Of a DNA stretch of 64,000 nt, positions 1-7,718 are shown piece by piece. Source of the stretch: Stutzerimonas stutzeri. GTDB lineage: Bacteria > Pseudomonadota > Gammaproteobacteria > Pseudomonadales > Pseudomonadaceae. Under the pieces are notes generated by a model. That model had not been told where the DNA came from. It worked only from the letters and a program-made list of their open reading frames with translations, and did not search any database. The stretch lies in the NCBI RefSeq assembly GCF_009789555.1, contig NZ_CP046902.1:2682001-2746000 (forward strand), read 5' to 3'. Numbering within the stretch: the stretch's first letter is position 1; each line of letters starts with the position of its first letter. The position numbers and the translations under genes are program-made.

Positions 1-1
1 C

Positions 2-148
2 ACACTGGCCTGGTTCATTCACCCCTGGTTCTTCATGGGGGTGACCGCCGGCGTCGTCCTGATCCTGTATCGCCGCGAATTTCATTCCGATGTGCTGGAG
101 GTGATGGTATTTACGCCAACCTTGCCCATCGACAGCCCCAAAGAATAG
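2..148 (+). CDS. C-terminal fragment of a membrane protein (5' end outside window)
   Basis: The open frame enters from the left edge and stops at TAG 146-148, giving the last 48 residues of a protein. The fragment has one hydrophobic stretch (around WFFMGVTAGVVLILY), then a short polar tail ending DSPKE. This looks like a final transmembrane helix with a short terminal tail. I do not recognise the family. The next gene starts 56 nt downstream on the same strand, so co-transcription is possible. Confidence 0.55.
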   Translation, partial: TLAWFIHPWFFMGVTAGVVLILYRREFHSDVLEVMVFTPTLPIDSPKE

Positions 149-204
149 GGCGCCTTCGGCCAGCAGGTTAAAATGCTCGGCTTGATTCGATTTCGAGAGT
201 TCGC

Positions 205-663
205 ATGAGCGATAGTCTGATACTGGAGCGCACGCAGCGTTTCCTTTCCCTGTTACGCCATTGTCAGGTGCTCGGCATGAGTGTCGAACACGCCGACGCC
301 CGCGGGCTCACGCTGCGCCTTCCCTATAGCGAGAAGATCGTCAGCAATCCCGAAAGCGGGCTCGTTCATGGTGGCGCGATTACCACTCTGATGGACACGA
401 CCTGCGGCATTTCGACGGCATGTGCGTTGCCGGAGTTGGAGATTTGCCCGACGCTCGATCTGCGCATCGACTACATGCATCCGGCCGAGCCGAATCACGA
501 CGTGTTCGGCTTTGCCGAATGCTATCGCGTTACGCCCACGGTGATCTTCACCCGTGGCGTGGCGTACCAGCGCGACATCGACGAGCCGATCGCGCACGTC
601 GTGGGCGCGTTCATGCGCATGGGCAAAAGCGCCCTGGTACCGAAGCCGGAGGTGCGTTCATGA
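205..663 (+). CDS. PaaI-like hotdog-fold acyl-CoA thioesterase
   Basis: This 152-residue protein is predicted to hydrolyse acyl-CoA or aryl-CoA thioesters in the cytoplasm. It has the hallmark of the PaaI/4HBT hotdog family: an LVHGGAITTLMDTTCG segment around residues 53-68, where the HGG loop and the following Asp lie in the active site of characterised members. Its length is normal for a single-domain hotdog enzyme. The stop overlaps the start of the next gene by 4 nt (ATGA), so the two paralogous thioesterases are translationally coupled and may form a mixed oligomer. The substrate cannot be read from the sequence. Confidence 0.85.
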   Translation: MSDSLILERTQRFLSLLRHCQVLGMSVEHADARGLTLRLPYSEKIVSNPESGLVHGGAITTLMDTTCGISTACALPELEICPTLDLRIDYMHPAEPNHDVFGFAECYRVTPTVIFTRGVAYQRDIDEPIAHVVGAFMRMGKSALVPKPEVRS

Positions 664-1106
664 GCAGTCTGGACCTCGATGCGCTGGTCAGCGACGCGCA
701 TGCCCGCAACAACTACGACACGCTTTTGCAGATGGTGCCGTACGCCAGGCTCATCGGCATCGAGTGCCTGCGCCTCGGCGACGAGATGGTGTTCAGGCTG
801 CCGAAGAATCAGGACAACATCGGTAACCCCACGCTTCCGGCCATCCACGGCGGCGTGATCGCGGGCTTCATGGAGCACGCGGCGATGCTCCATCTGCTGA
901 TGTTCATGGGCGCGCCACATTTGCCCAAAATCATCGACTTCTCGATAGATTATCTTCGGGCCGGTCACTATCGTGACACCTTTGCTGCCTGCCAGGTCTG
1001 GCGCCAAGGACGCCGTGTGGCCAACGTTGCCGTTACGGCCTGGCAAACGAATCAGGCCGAGCCCATCGCCACTGCCCGTTGTCACTTCAAGGTCAACGAG
1101 CCCTGA
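660..1106 (+). CDS. Second hotdog-fold thioesterase, coupled to the first
   Basis: This 148-residue PaaI-family protein starts at ATG 660, overlapping the TGA of the preceding thioesterase. The GGAGG at 646-650 serves as its Shine-Dalgarno. A longer in-frame reading upstream merely runs through the first gene. The hotdog signature is present as AIHGGVIAGFMEHAA, but the acidic active-site position is E in an FMEHA context and not the usual D. The N-terminal 30 residues form an extra helical segment. The pair are diverged paralogues, and whether this copy is catalytic is uncertain. Confidence 0.8.
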   Translation: MSSLDLDALVSDAHARNNYDTLLQMVPYARLIGIECLRLGDEMVFRLPKNQDNIGNPTLPAIHGGVIAGFMEHAAMLHLLMFMGAPHLPKIIDFSIDYLRAGHYRDTFAACQVWRQGRRVANVAVTAWQTNQAEPIATARCHFKVNEP

Positions 1107-1154
1107 TACGTCTGGCGGCTACCACGCCACTGTAGTTGCCTTCAAGGATGTTGA

Positions 1155-2405
1155 ATGGATGCGTTGCTGATACTGGGCGGGCTGCTGCTGATCGTAGCGG
1201 GTCTGGTCTGGTTGATCGTGCTGGCCTTCGGTAAAGGCCTGTTGTGGGGAGTCGGCAGTCTGCTTCCCCCGCTGACCCTGCTGTTCGTGTTCCGCCACTG
1301 GACCGCCGCTCGCAAAGCAATTGGCCTGGCCGGCTTGGGGATCATTCCGCTGACGGTAGGATTCACCCTGCTCGCCAGCCACGAGCCGGAACGCATGGCG
1401 GCAATCGCCAGCCTGCAATGGCTCGAACCGGATGAGCAGACGCAGCGTCACCATCTGGCGATCCGGCTGCACGGCCAGCTTGATGGCCGGCCGTTCAGCC
1501 CTCGGGTCGGCAGGCTCGTCGACGGCGTGCTGACGCTGCGTGAGGGAGACGATCTGTTTGCCAGGCAGGAAGTACGCATCCGACTCGGTGTCACGCCGCC
1601 TGGGCCGTTGCAGGTGGACGTACTGCCTCAGGATGTCGCTCCCGTGCCGGAGGTTGAAATCAACTGGATGCGCCCCGAGCAGGAGTTGCCCGAAGCGCGC
1701 CGAATCCAGAGTGGTTACACCCTGCACCTCAACCTGCAGCCGGTCCCGCCGAACAAACTGGTCGGCGATTTCCACCTCGTCTTGCCGGCGCATTACCGCA
1801 CGAGCCTCAGCGGCGAGGTGGAAATCTTCACCGACGACTTGCGGTATCGCGAGGGGAAGGTCGATCTGAGCCACGATTCGGTGGACACGCTCGGCTATCT
1901 GGCCAGAGATCATCTGCAACGGCGCTTCGCCACGCGCGCGGTCACGCTCGAGTCCCTGGCGCCGGTCAGCTTTCCGGCATCGGCCATGGTGCTTCCGGTA
2001 CGGGCGCGGATAAACGGCAAGCCCGAGCGTTTCGAACTCAGCCTGAGCAAGGGCGATCAGGGCTGGGCGGTAGACGACGACACCTATCCGTCATTGCCAA
2101 TCGAAGCGCAAACGCCTCCTGAGGCTGCGGGCATTCGGCCGCAAGCGCTCCCGGACAACCCCGCATCGCCTCGCATCGATCGTCGGGAGCGGTTTTCCCT
2201 GGCACGCTTGCTGCGCGAACCTGCACGCTATGAGCATTTGCAGATGCGAGCCCATACGGCGCGTGGCGGACTGGCGCAAGGGCGCTTCGTCGGCATCGAT
2301 CGCGAGGGCAACGTAGCGATCCGGCAAACGCTGAAGGGGCCGGGCGAGGCGACCTACAACCTGGCTCCCGGTGAAATCGTCCTGCTCGAATTGCTCGAGC
2401 CCTAG
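1155..2405 (+). CDS. Membrane-anchored protein of unknown function upstream of htpG
   Basis: This 416-residue protein has two to three N-terminal hydrophobic helices (roughly residues 4-26, 30-47 and 54-72). A large soluble domain with no motif I recognise follows. The soluble part is rich in beta-type sequence and ends in a segment resembling a short SH3/KOW-like barrel (GRFVGIDREGNVAIRQ, with EIVLLELLEP at the end). By position it matches the uncharacterised protein next to htpG in P. aeruginosa, from memory of that locus. No enzymatic motif is visible. It is separated from htpG by a heat-shock promoter, so htpG need not depend on its transcription. Confidence 0.7.
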   Translation: MDALLILGGLLLIVAGLVWLIVLAFGKGLLWGVGSLLPPLTLLFVFRHWTAARKAIGLAGLGIIPLTVGFTLLASHEPERMAAIASLQWLEPDEQTQRHHLAIRLHGQLDGRPFSPRVGRLVDGVLTLREGDDLFARQEVRIRLGVTPPGPLQVDVLPQDVAPVPEVEINWMRPEQELPEARRIQSGYTLHLNLQPVPPNKLVGDFHLVLPAHYRTSLSGEVEIFTDDLRYREGKVDLSHDSVDTLGYLARDHLQRRFATRAVTLESLAPVSFPASAMVLPVRARINGKPERFELSLSKGDQGWAVDDDTYPSLPIEAQTPPEAAGIRPQALPDNPASPRIDRRERFSLARLLREPARYEHLQMRAHTARGGLAQGRFVGIDREGNVAIRQTLKGPGEATYNLAPGEIVLLELLEP

Positions 2406-2458
2406 CCTCCTGGCGCTTCGGTCAGGCGATCGGCAACCGCGCCTGGCCGCCCGACGCC

Positions 2459-2486
2459 CTTGAATTCCTGTGCCAAGCCCCCATCT
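2459..2486 (+). promoter_or_regulatory. Sigma-32 (RpoH) heat-shock promoter of htpG
   Basis: CTTGAA at 2459-2464 and CCCCATCT at 2479-2486 match the RpoH -35 (CTTGAAA) and -10 (CCCCATNT) boxes. They are separated by 14 nt after CTTGAA (13 after the seventh box position). The predicted transcript would begin near 2493, giving a leader of about 50 nt before the htpG start. Confidence 0.85.
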
Positions 2487-2543
2487 GCTTGTCATCGCCG
2501 CAGTCGCGGTCCGTGCCATTGACGATGTGGAGTTTGCAAGACG

Positions 2544-4451
2544 ATGAGTGTGGAGACTCAAAACAAAGAAACCCTGGGCTTCCAGACCGAGGTGAAGCAG
2601 CTGCTTCACCTGATGATCCATTCCTTGTACTCGAACAAGGAAATCTTCCTTCGCGAGTTGATTTCCAACGCCTCGGATGCGGCCGACAAACTGCGTTTCG
2701 AAGCGCTGGCCAAACCGGAACTGCTCAAAGGCGGCGCCGATCTGAAGATTCGTGTCAGCTTCGACAAGGACGCCAGGACCGTGACCCTGGACGACAATGG
2801 CATCGGCATGAACCGTGAGGATGTCATCACCCATCTCGGAACCATCGCCAAGTCCGGCACCGCCGATTTCATGAAACACCTCACGGGCGATCAGAAAAAG
2901 GATTCGCACCTGATCGGCCAGTTCGGTGTGGGCTTCTATTCCGCATTCATCGTTGCCGATCAGGTTGAGGTGTTCAGCCGTCGCGCCGGCACGCCAGCCG
3001 AAGAGGGCGTGTATTGGTCGTCGAAGGGCGAGGGCGAGTTCGAAGTCGCCACCCTCGATAAGCCCGAGCGTGGCACCCGTATCGTGTTGCACCTGAAATC
3101 AGGCGAAGAAGAGTTCGCCGACGGTTGGCGGCTGCGCAACATCATCAAGAAATACTCCGACCATATCGCCTTGCCGATCGAGCTGCCCAAAGAGTTCCAT
3201 GGCGAGGAAAAGGACAAGCCGGCCGAGCCCGAGTGGGAAACCGTCAACCGCGCCAGTGCACTCTGGACTCGCCCCCGCACTGAGGTGACGGACGAGGAAT
3301 ATCAGGAGTTCTACAAGCACGTCGGCCACGACTTCGAGAATCCGCTGGCCTGGAGCCACAACAAGGTCGAAGGCAAACTCGAATACACCTCGCTGCTCTT
3401 CGTGCCGGGCCGGGCGCCGTTCGATCTGTACCAGCGTGAAGCGCCCAAGGGCCTGAAGCTCTACGTTCAGCGCGTATTCATCATGGACCAGGCGGACGAA
3501 TTCCTGCCGCTGTACCTGCGCTTCATCAAGGGCGTGATCGACTCCAACGATCTATCGCTGAACGTTTCGCGTGAGATTTTGCAGAAGGACCCGATCATCG
3601 ACTCGATGAAGTCGGCCCTGACCAAGCGCGTGCTGGATATGCTGGACAAGCTGTCCAAGGACAAGCCGGAGGACTACAAGAACTTCTGGAAGCAGTTCGG
3701 CCAGGTGCTCAAGGAAGGTCCGGCGGAAGATTTCGCCAACAAGGAAAAGATCGCAGGTCTCCTGCGTTTCGCTTCTACCCAGGATGCTTCGGGCGAGCAG
3801 AGCGTGTCGCTCGCCGACTACCTCGGTCGCGTCAAGGACGGTCAGGACAAGATCTACTACCTCACCGGTGAGTCCTATGCGCAGGTCAAGAACAGCCCGC
3901 ACCTCGAGGTTTTCCGCAAGAAGGGTATTGAGGTCCTCTTGCTGACCGACCGTATCGACGAGTGGCTGATGAGCTACCTCACCGAGTTCGATGGCAAGCA
4001 GTTCGTGGACGTCGCGCGCGGCGACCTGGATCTGGGCAAGCTGGACTCCGAAGAGGACAAGAAGGCTCAGGAAGAGATCGCGAAGGCGAAGGAAGGGCTC
4101 GTCGAGCGCCTCAAGACCGCGCTGGGCGATGCCGTGGCGGAGGTGCGGGTGTCGCACCGCTTGACCGACTCGCCAGCGATTCTCGCCATCGGTGAGCAGG
4201 ATCTGGGCTTGCAGATGCGCCAGATTCTCGAGGCGAGCGGGCAGAAGGTTCCGGATTCCAAGCCGATCTTCGAGATCAATCCGCAGCACCCGCTGATCGA
4301 GAAGCTCGACGCCGAGCCGGACGAGGACCGTTTCGCCGATTTGTCGCACATTCTCTTCGATCAGGCTGCACTGGCTGCCGGCGATAGCCTCAAGGACCCG
4401 GCTGCCTATGTGCAGCGCCTCAACAAGCTGCTTGTCGAGCTGTCCGCTTAA
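2544..4451 (+). CDS. htpG: Chaperone HtpG (bacterial Hsp90)
   Basis: HtpG is the ATP-dependent dimeric Hsp90 chaperone of the cytosol. The 635-residue length is typical. The N-terminal GHKL ATPase domain shows the Bergerat motifs in order: FLRELISNASDAADKLR, DNGIGM and GQFGVGFYSAF. The middle and C-terminal dimerisation domains follow without interruption. The bacterial protein lacks the charged linker and terminal MEEVD of eukaryotic Hsp90, and both are absent here. The start is ATG 2544 behind GGAG at 2529-2532. The gene is driven by the heat-shock promoter just upstream and closed by a strong terminator at 4468-4494, so it is probably monocistronic. Confidence 0.98.
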   Translation: MSVETQNKETLGFQTEVKQLLHLMIHSLYSNKEIFLRELISNASDAADKLRFEALAKPELLKGGADLKIRVSFDKDARTVTLDDNGIGMNREDVITHLGTIAKSGTADFMKHLTGDQKKDSHLIGQFGVGFYSAFIVADQVEVFSRRAGTPAEEGVYWSSKGEGEFEVATLDKPERGTRIVLHLKSGEEEFADGWRLRNIIKKYSDHIALPIELPKEFHGEEKDKPAEPEWETVNRASALWTRPRTEVTDEEYQEFYKHVGHDFENPLAWSHNKVEGKLEYTSLLFVPGRAPFDLYQREAPKGLKLYVQRVFIMDQADEFLPLYLRFIKGVIDSNDLSLNVSREILQKDPIIDSMKSALTKRVLDMLDKLSKDKPEDYKNFWKQFGQVLKEGPAEDFANKEKIAGLLRFASTQDASGEQSVSLADYLGRVKDGQDKIYYLTGESYAQVKNSPHLEVFRKKGIEVLLLTDRIDEWLMSYLTEFDGKQFVDVARGDLDLGKLDSEEDKKAQEEIAKAKEGLVERLKTALGDAVAEVRVSHRLTDSPAILAIGEQDLGLQMRQILEASGQKVPDSKPIFEINPQHPLIEKLDAEPDEDRFADLSHILFDQAALAAGDSLKDPAAYVQRLNKLLVELSA

Positions 4452-4467
4452 CACGCAGCGTACGCAC

Positions 4468-4494
4468 AAAAGGCCCGTCAATGACGGGCCTTTT
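4468..4494 (+). terminator. Rho-independent terminator of htpG
   Basis: A perfect hairpin AAAAGGCCCGTC / GACGGGCCTTTT with a three-base loop (AAT) ends in a T run. It lies 16 nt after the htpG stop. The remaining 185 bases up to the next gene show no other gene. Confidence 0.92.
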
Positions 4495-4679
4495 GCGTTC
4501 AGGTTGACGCACGTCACCGCGCCGAAGGCTCGTTCTGATTCCATGCATCGGCGCAGCTCGATCCGCGCAACGCCATTCGATACATGACGAGCCCGACCGG
4601 TGCGCTGGCAAAACCGCTGCGCCCACTGAACCGCCAAGCGGCGCAGCGGTCTATCCGGGTGGCTGTCAGGAGGTCTTGG

Positions 4680-5702
4680 TTGTTCAACTTACGAAACTGT
4701 TTCACCGCGCTGTGCCTGCTCTCGCTGATCTCACCGGCCCATGCGCGCGACTATCGCTACAGCGATGCGCATCTGCATTTTGTGGATTTCTTCCAAGAAA
4801 GCGATGGCATGAGCAAGCTGCTCGAGGCCATGGACGCTGGCGATATCGACCATGTGATGATCAGCGGCATTCCGGTCGCCAAGAAATGGCACGAAGACGA
4901 GCCCAAGCGGCCGCGTTACTATGCTGGCGATGACGCCCCGGTGTACTGGTACAGCGCAACCGATGTGGTGGTCGCGGCGGCGTTGAAGGCGCTGGACGAG
5001 GAGCAGCGGAGCCGGCTCCATCCGTTCCTGTCGGGCTTCAACCCCAACGACAAGAATGCCGACGCCCATATTCGGCGAATGCTCGATCTCGATCCGGGCC
5101 TCTGGCAGGGACTGGGGGAGATTTTCACTCGTCACGACGACATCACGGCCTTGACCGAAGGGGATACGCCTCGCGCCAATAACGAGGCGTTGACGCGCGT
5201 CTACCACCTGGCGGCCGAATTCGATCTTCCGGTGATGCTGCATTCCAACATCACCTCCAAGCGTGAGCGTAATCCGCTCTATCTGGCCGAATTGGAAGAC
5301 CCGCTGCGCAATCATCCGCATACCCGTTTCATCTGGGCACATGCCGGGACCAGCATGGAGCTGCACCGTCATCAGGAGAAACTCGACTTCCTGCTGCCAA
5401 CAGTCAGCCGCTTGCTGGACGATTACCCGAACCTGTTCATCGACCTTTCCTGGACGATGCTCAGGCCCTACCTGATGGACGAATCGGGGAAGCCTGACGA
5501 ACAGTGGTTGGCGCTGATCGAGCGTCACCCTACGCGCTTCATGCTCGGTTCCGATGTCGTGGGGCGGTTTGACAGCCTCGCCGACGGCATGCGCGAATTC
5601 GATCCATTTCTGGATGCCTTGCCTGAGGATGTGGCGCGCAAGGTCGCGCGGGATAATTTCCTTGACGTCCTGCCTCGCAAGCGCAGGGCCAGCATTCGCT
5701 GA
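4680..5702 (+). CDS. Exported amidohydrolase-family (TIM-barrel) metal hydrolase
   Basis: The start is set at TTG 4680 because AGGAGG at 4668-4673 sits 6 nt ahead of it. The resulting 340-residue protein then begins with a clean Sec signal peptide (NCFTALCLLSLISPAHA, cleavage near residue 20). An in-frame ATG at 4584 would add 32 basic residues and bury the signal. After the signal comes the metal-binding HxH motif of the amidohydrolase_2 family (DAHLHF). Later motifs are MLHSN, IWAHAG and LGSDVVG, which supply the other metal and catalytic ligands. A periplasmic metal-dependent hydrolase or decarboxylase is the likely role; the substrate is unknown. The gene is not obviously in an operon. 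Confidence 0.75.
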   Translation: MFNLRNCFTALCLLSLISPAHARDYRYSDAHLHFVDFFQESDGMSKLLEAMDAGDIDHVMISGIPVAKKWHEDEPKRPRYYAGDDAPVYWYSATDVVVAAALKALDEEQRSRLHPFLSGFNPNDKNADAHIRRMLDLDPGLWQGLGEIFTRHDDITALTEGDTPRANNEALTRVYHLAAEFDLPVMLHSNITSKRERNPLYLAELEDPLRNHPHTRFIWAHAGTSMELHRHQEKLDFLLPTVSRLLDDYPNLFIDLSWTMLRPYLMDESGKPDEQWLALIERHPTRFMLGSDVVGRFDSLADGMREFDPFLDALPEDVARKVARDNFLDVLPRKRRASIR

Positions 5703-5807
5703 GCGCGCCGCGTATCTACGAAGGGCACGGCAGTGGTTGTGCGTGACCACTGCATTCGGCCGCTGGTCGTAATGGGCGCGTCGAGCGCTTTTCTGACGTC
5801 AAAACAC

Positions 5808-5834
5808 TAAAGCTTCCGGGCTGGACTCCGATAT
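5808..5834 (+). promoter_or_regulatory. Sigma-28 (FliA) flagellar-class promoter for the chemoreceptor gene
   Basis: TAAA at 5808-5811 and TCCGATAT at 5827-5834 are separated by 15 nt. This matches the FliA pattern TAAA-N15-GCCGATAA, with six of eight -10 bases identical including the CCGATA core. It lies about 55 nt before the chemoreceptor start, the expected distance for a late flagellar/chemotaxis gene. Confidence 0.75.
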
Positions 5835-5888
5835 CAGGGCTGTTACCGCTGCGATGTGAGCAGCGCGCCTTCTGGAGTAGAAAGTCCT

Positions 5889-7514
5889 ATGTCGATTCGA
5901 CGTTTGAATATCTCGAGCCGGTCTGCCGTCGGCTTCGGCCTGATCGGTCTGATGGTTCTGGCCCTGGGTTTGTTCGCCTTGAAGCAAATGGCCGAGATGC
6001 GCAAGGAATCCAGCGAAGTGGATCAGAACTGGCTGCCGAGCCTCATCAGCCTGGGCAATCTGAATGGCGGAATGCAGCGCATGCGTGCGCTTACCATGCG
6101 CATGGTCCTGCTCACCCACGACGACGCGCGCCGAGCGACGCTGCAGGCACTCGACAGGCTGACCGATGAAGTAAACCGGACCAAAGCCGACTACGAACAC
6201 ATGTTGACGACGGCCGCCGAGAAAGCCGCCTATGAACGGTTCGGAACGAGCCAGGCGTTGTATACGGTCGAACAGCGCAAGGTCCTGGAGTTGGCCAACC
6301 AGGGCGCCCGTGAGCAAGCGATGGAAGTCATCAACGGCAGCATGTCCGGGCATGCCGACGCGATGACTGCGGCTCTGTACGAACTCCAGCGCATCAACGG
6401 CGAGGAGGCAGGGCTCGCTGCGCAGCGTGCGCGTGCTGCGTACGACACGGCGTTCAACTGGGTGATCATCACGCTCATCATGGCCGCGTTTGCCACCGTG
6501 GCGTTGGCCGTACTCTTTACACGAAGCATCGTGCGGCCCTTGGGCCAAGCGGTTGAGGTGGCCGAGGCGGTGGCGTCGGGTGACCTGACCCGTGATTTCA
6601 CCATTGAAGGCAACGATGAGCCGGCGCGACTCCTGGCGGCCCTGAAGGTGATGCAGGCCAATCTGCGCAGTACTCTCCAGGGTATTTCCGAATCGTCCAA
6701 TCAGCTCGCCTCGGCCGCTGAAGAACTCAATACCGTCACCGAGGATTCGACCCGCGGCCTGCACCAGCAAAATCACGAGATCGAACAGGCTGCGACGGCG
6801 GTTAATGAGATGACGGCTGCGGTGGACGAGGTCGCGCGCAATGCGGTGGCCACGTCCGAGGCGTCGCGCGAGTCGGACACCACCGCGCAGCATGGTCGCC
6901 AACAGGTGATCAGGACCGTCGAGTCGATAGGTCTGTTGGCAGGCGACGTGACCACCACTGCGAACCAGGTCGAGCAGTTGGCCGGTCAGGTGAGGGACAT
7001 CAGCAAAGTATTGGATGTCATTCGTTCGATCGCCGAGCAGACCAATTTGCTTGCGCTCAACGCTGCCATCGAAGCGGCCCGTGCTGGCGAGGCCGGGCGT
7101 GGCTTTGCCGTCGTCGCCGATGAGGTGAGGGCGCTGGCGCACCGTACCCAGCAGTCCACGCAGGAAATCGAGCAGATGATCGGGGATGTGCACCAGGGCA
7201 CTGATAAGGCGGTGCAGGCCATGCAAGCCAGCAACGAACGTGCGCGCACGACGCTTGACGTGGCCCGTACCGCTGGTGAAGCGCTCGATGACATCACCCG
7301 GGCGATCAGCCAGATCAGTGAACGCAATCTGGTGATTGCCAGTGCCTCGGAGGAGCAGGCCCAGGTGGCGCGTGAGGTCGATCGAAACCTGGTCAACATC
7401 CGCGACCTGTCCTTGCAGACTTCGGCCGGAGCCAATCAGACCAGCGCCGCGAGCCAGGAACTGGCACGGTTGGCGATCAGCCTGAACGAGCTGGTTGCGC
7501 GTTTTCGCACCTGA
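5889..7514 (+). CDS. Methyl-accepting chemotaxis protein
   Basis: This 541-residue transducer senses a ligand and signals through CheW/CheA to the flagellar motor. The first transmembrane helix (about residues 13-33) is followed by a periplasmic four-helix-bundle type sensor. The second helix lies at about 187-210, followed by a HAMP linker and the cytoplasmic signalling domain. The invariant hairpin tip (EQTNLLALNAAIEAARAGE) begins near residue 382. There is no C-terminal CheR-docking pentapeptide; the protein ends NELVARFRT. ATG 5889 was preferred over an upstream in-frame ATG because it starts directly before the basic N-terminus of helix 1. A flagellar-class promoter lies just upstream. 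The ligand is unknown. Confidence 0.93.
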   Translation: MSIRRLNISSRSAVGFGLIGLMVLALGLFALKQMAEMRKESSEVDQNWLPSLISLGNLNGGMQRMRALTMRMVLLTHDDARRATLQALDRLTDEVNRTKADYEHMLTTAAEKAAYERFGTSQALYTVEQRKVLELANQGAREQAMEVINGSMSGHADAMTAALYELQRINGEEAGLAAQRARAAYDTAFNWVIITLIMAAFATVALAVLFTRSIVRPLGQAVEVAEAVASGDLTRDFTIEGNDEPARLLAALKVMQANLRSTLQGISESSNQLASAAEELNTVTEDSTRGLHQQNHEIEQAATAVNEMTAAVDEVARNAVATSEASRESDTTAQHGRQQVIRTVESIGLLAGDVTTTANQVEQLAGQVRDISKVLDVIRSIAEQTNLLALNAAIEAARAGEAGRGFAVVADEVRALAHRTQQSTQEIEQMIGDVHQGTDKAVQAMQASNERARTTLDVARTAGEALDDITRAISQISERNLVIASASEEQAQVAREVDRNLVNIRDLSLQTSAGANQTSAASQELARLAISLNELVARFRT

Positions 7515-7718
7515 CCGCATACAGCCAGTGCCCCGCCCCGATCCTGGGACGGGGCCGTATGCGCACCTGTCTGATCGCGGCAGGCCAGGTCCCGATTCGT
7601 CTCAAAGCTGGGCATATCGGGCCGATATGGGTACCATCCGGCGTTTTTAATCGGCCGCAGCCATCGCGCGCGCGTCAGGCGATGCGCCCGGCCCAGCCTC
7701 TTACGCCGAGACTCTGCA

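Noticed and set aside
5799..7520. 573-codon open frame on the minus strand across the first chemoreceptor
   Set aside because: It is the antisense shadow of a well-supported chemoreceptor in GC-rich DNA; it is low-complexity and shows no protein family features.
7528..7552. GC hairpin after the first chemoreceptor as a terminator
   Set aside because: The stem has a bulge and no T run follows; not strong enough to call.
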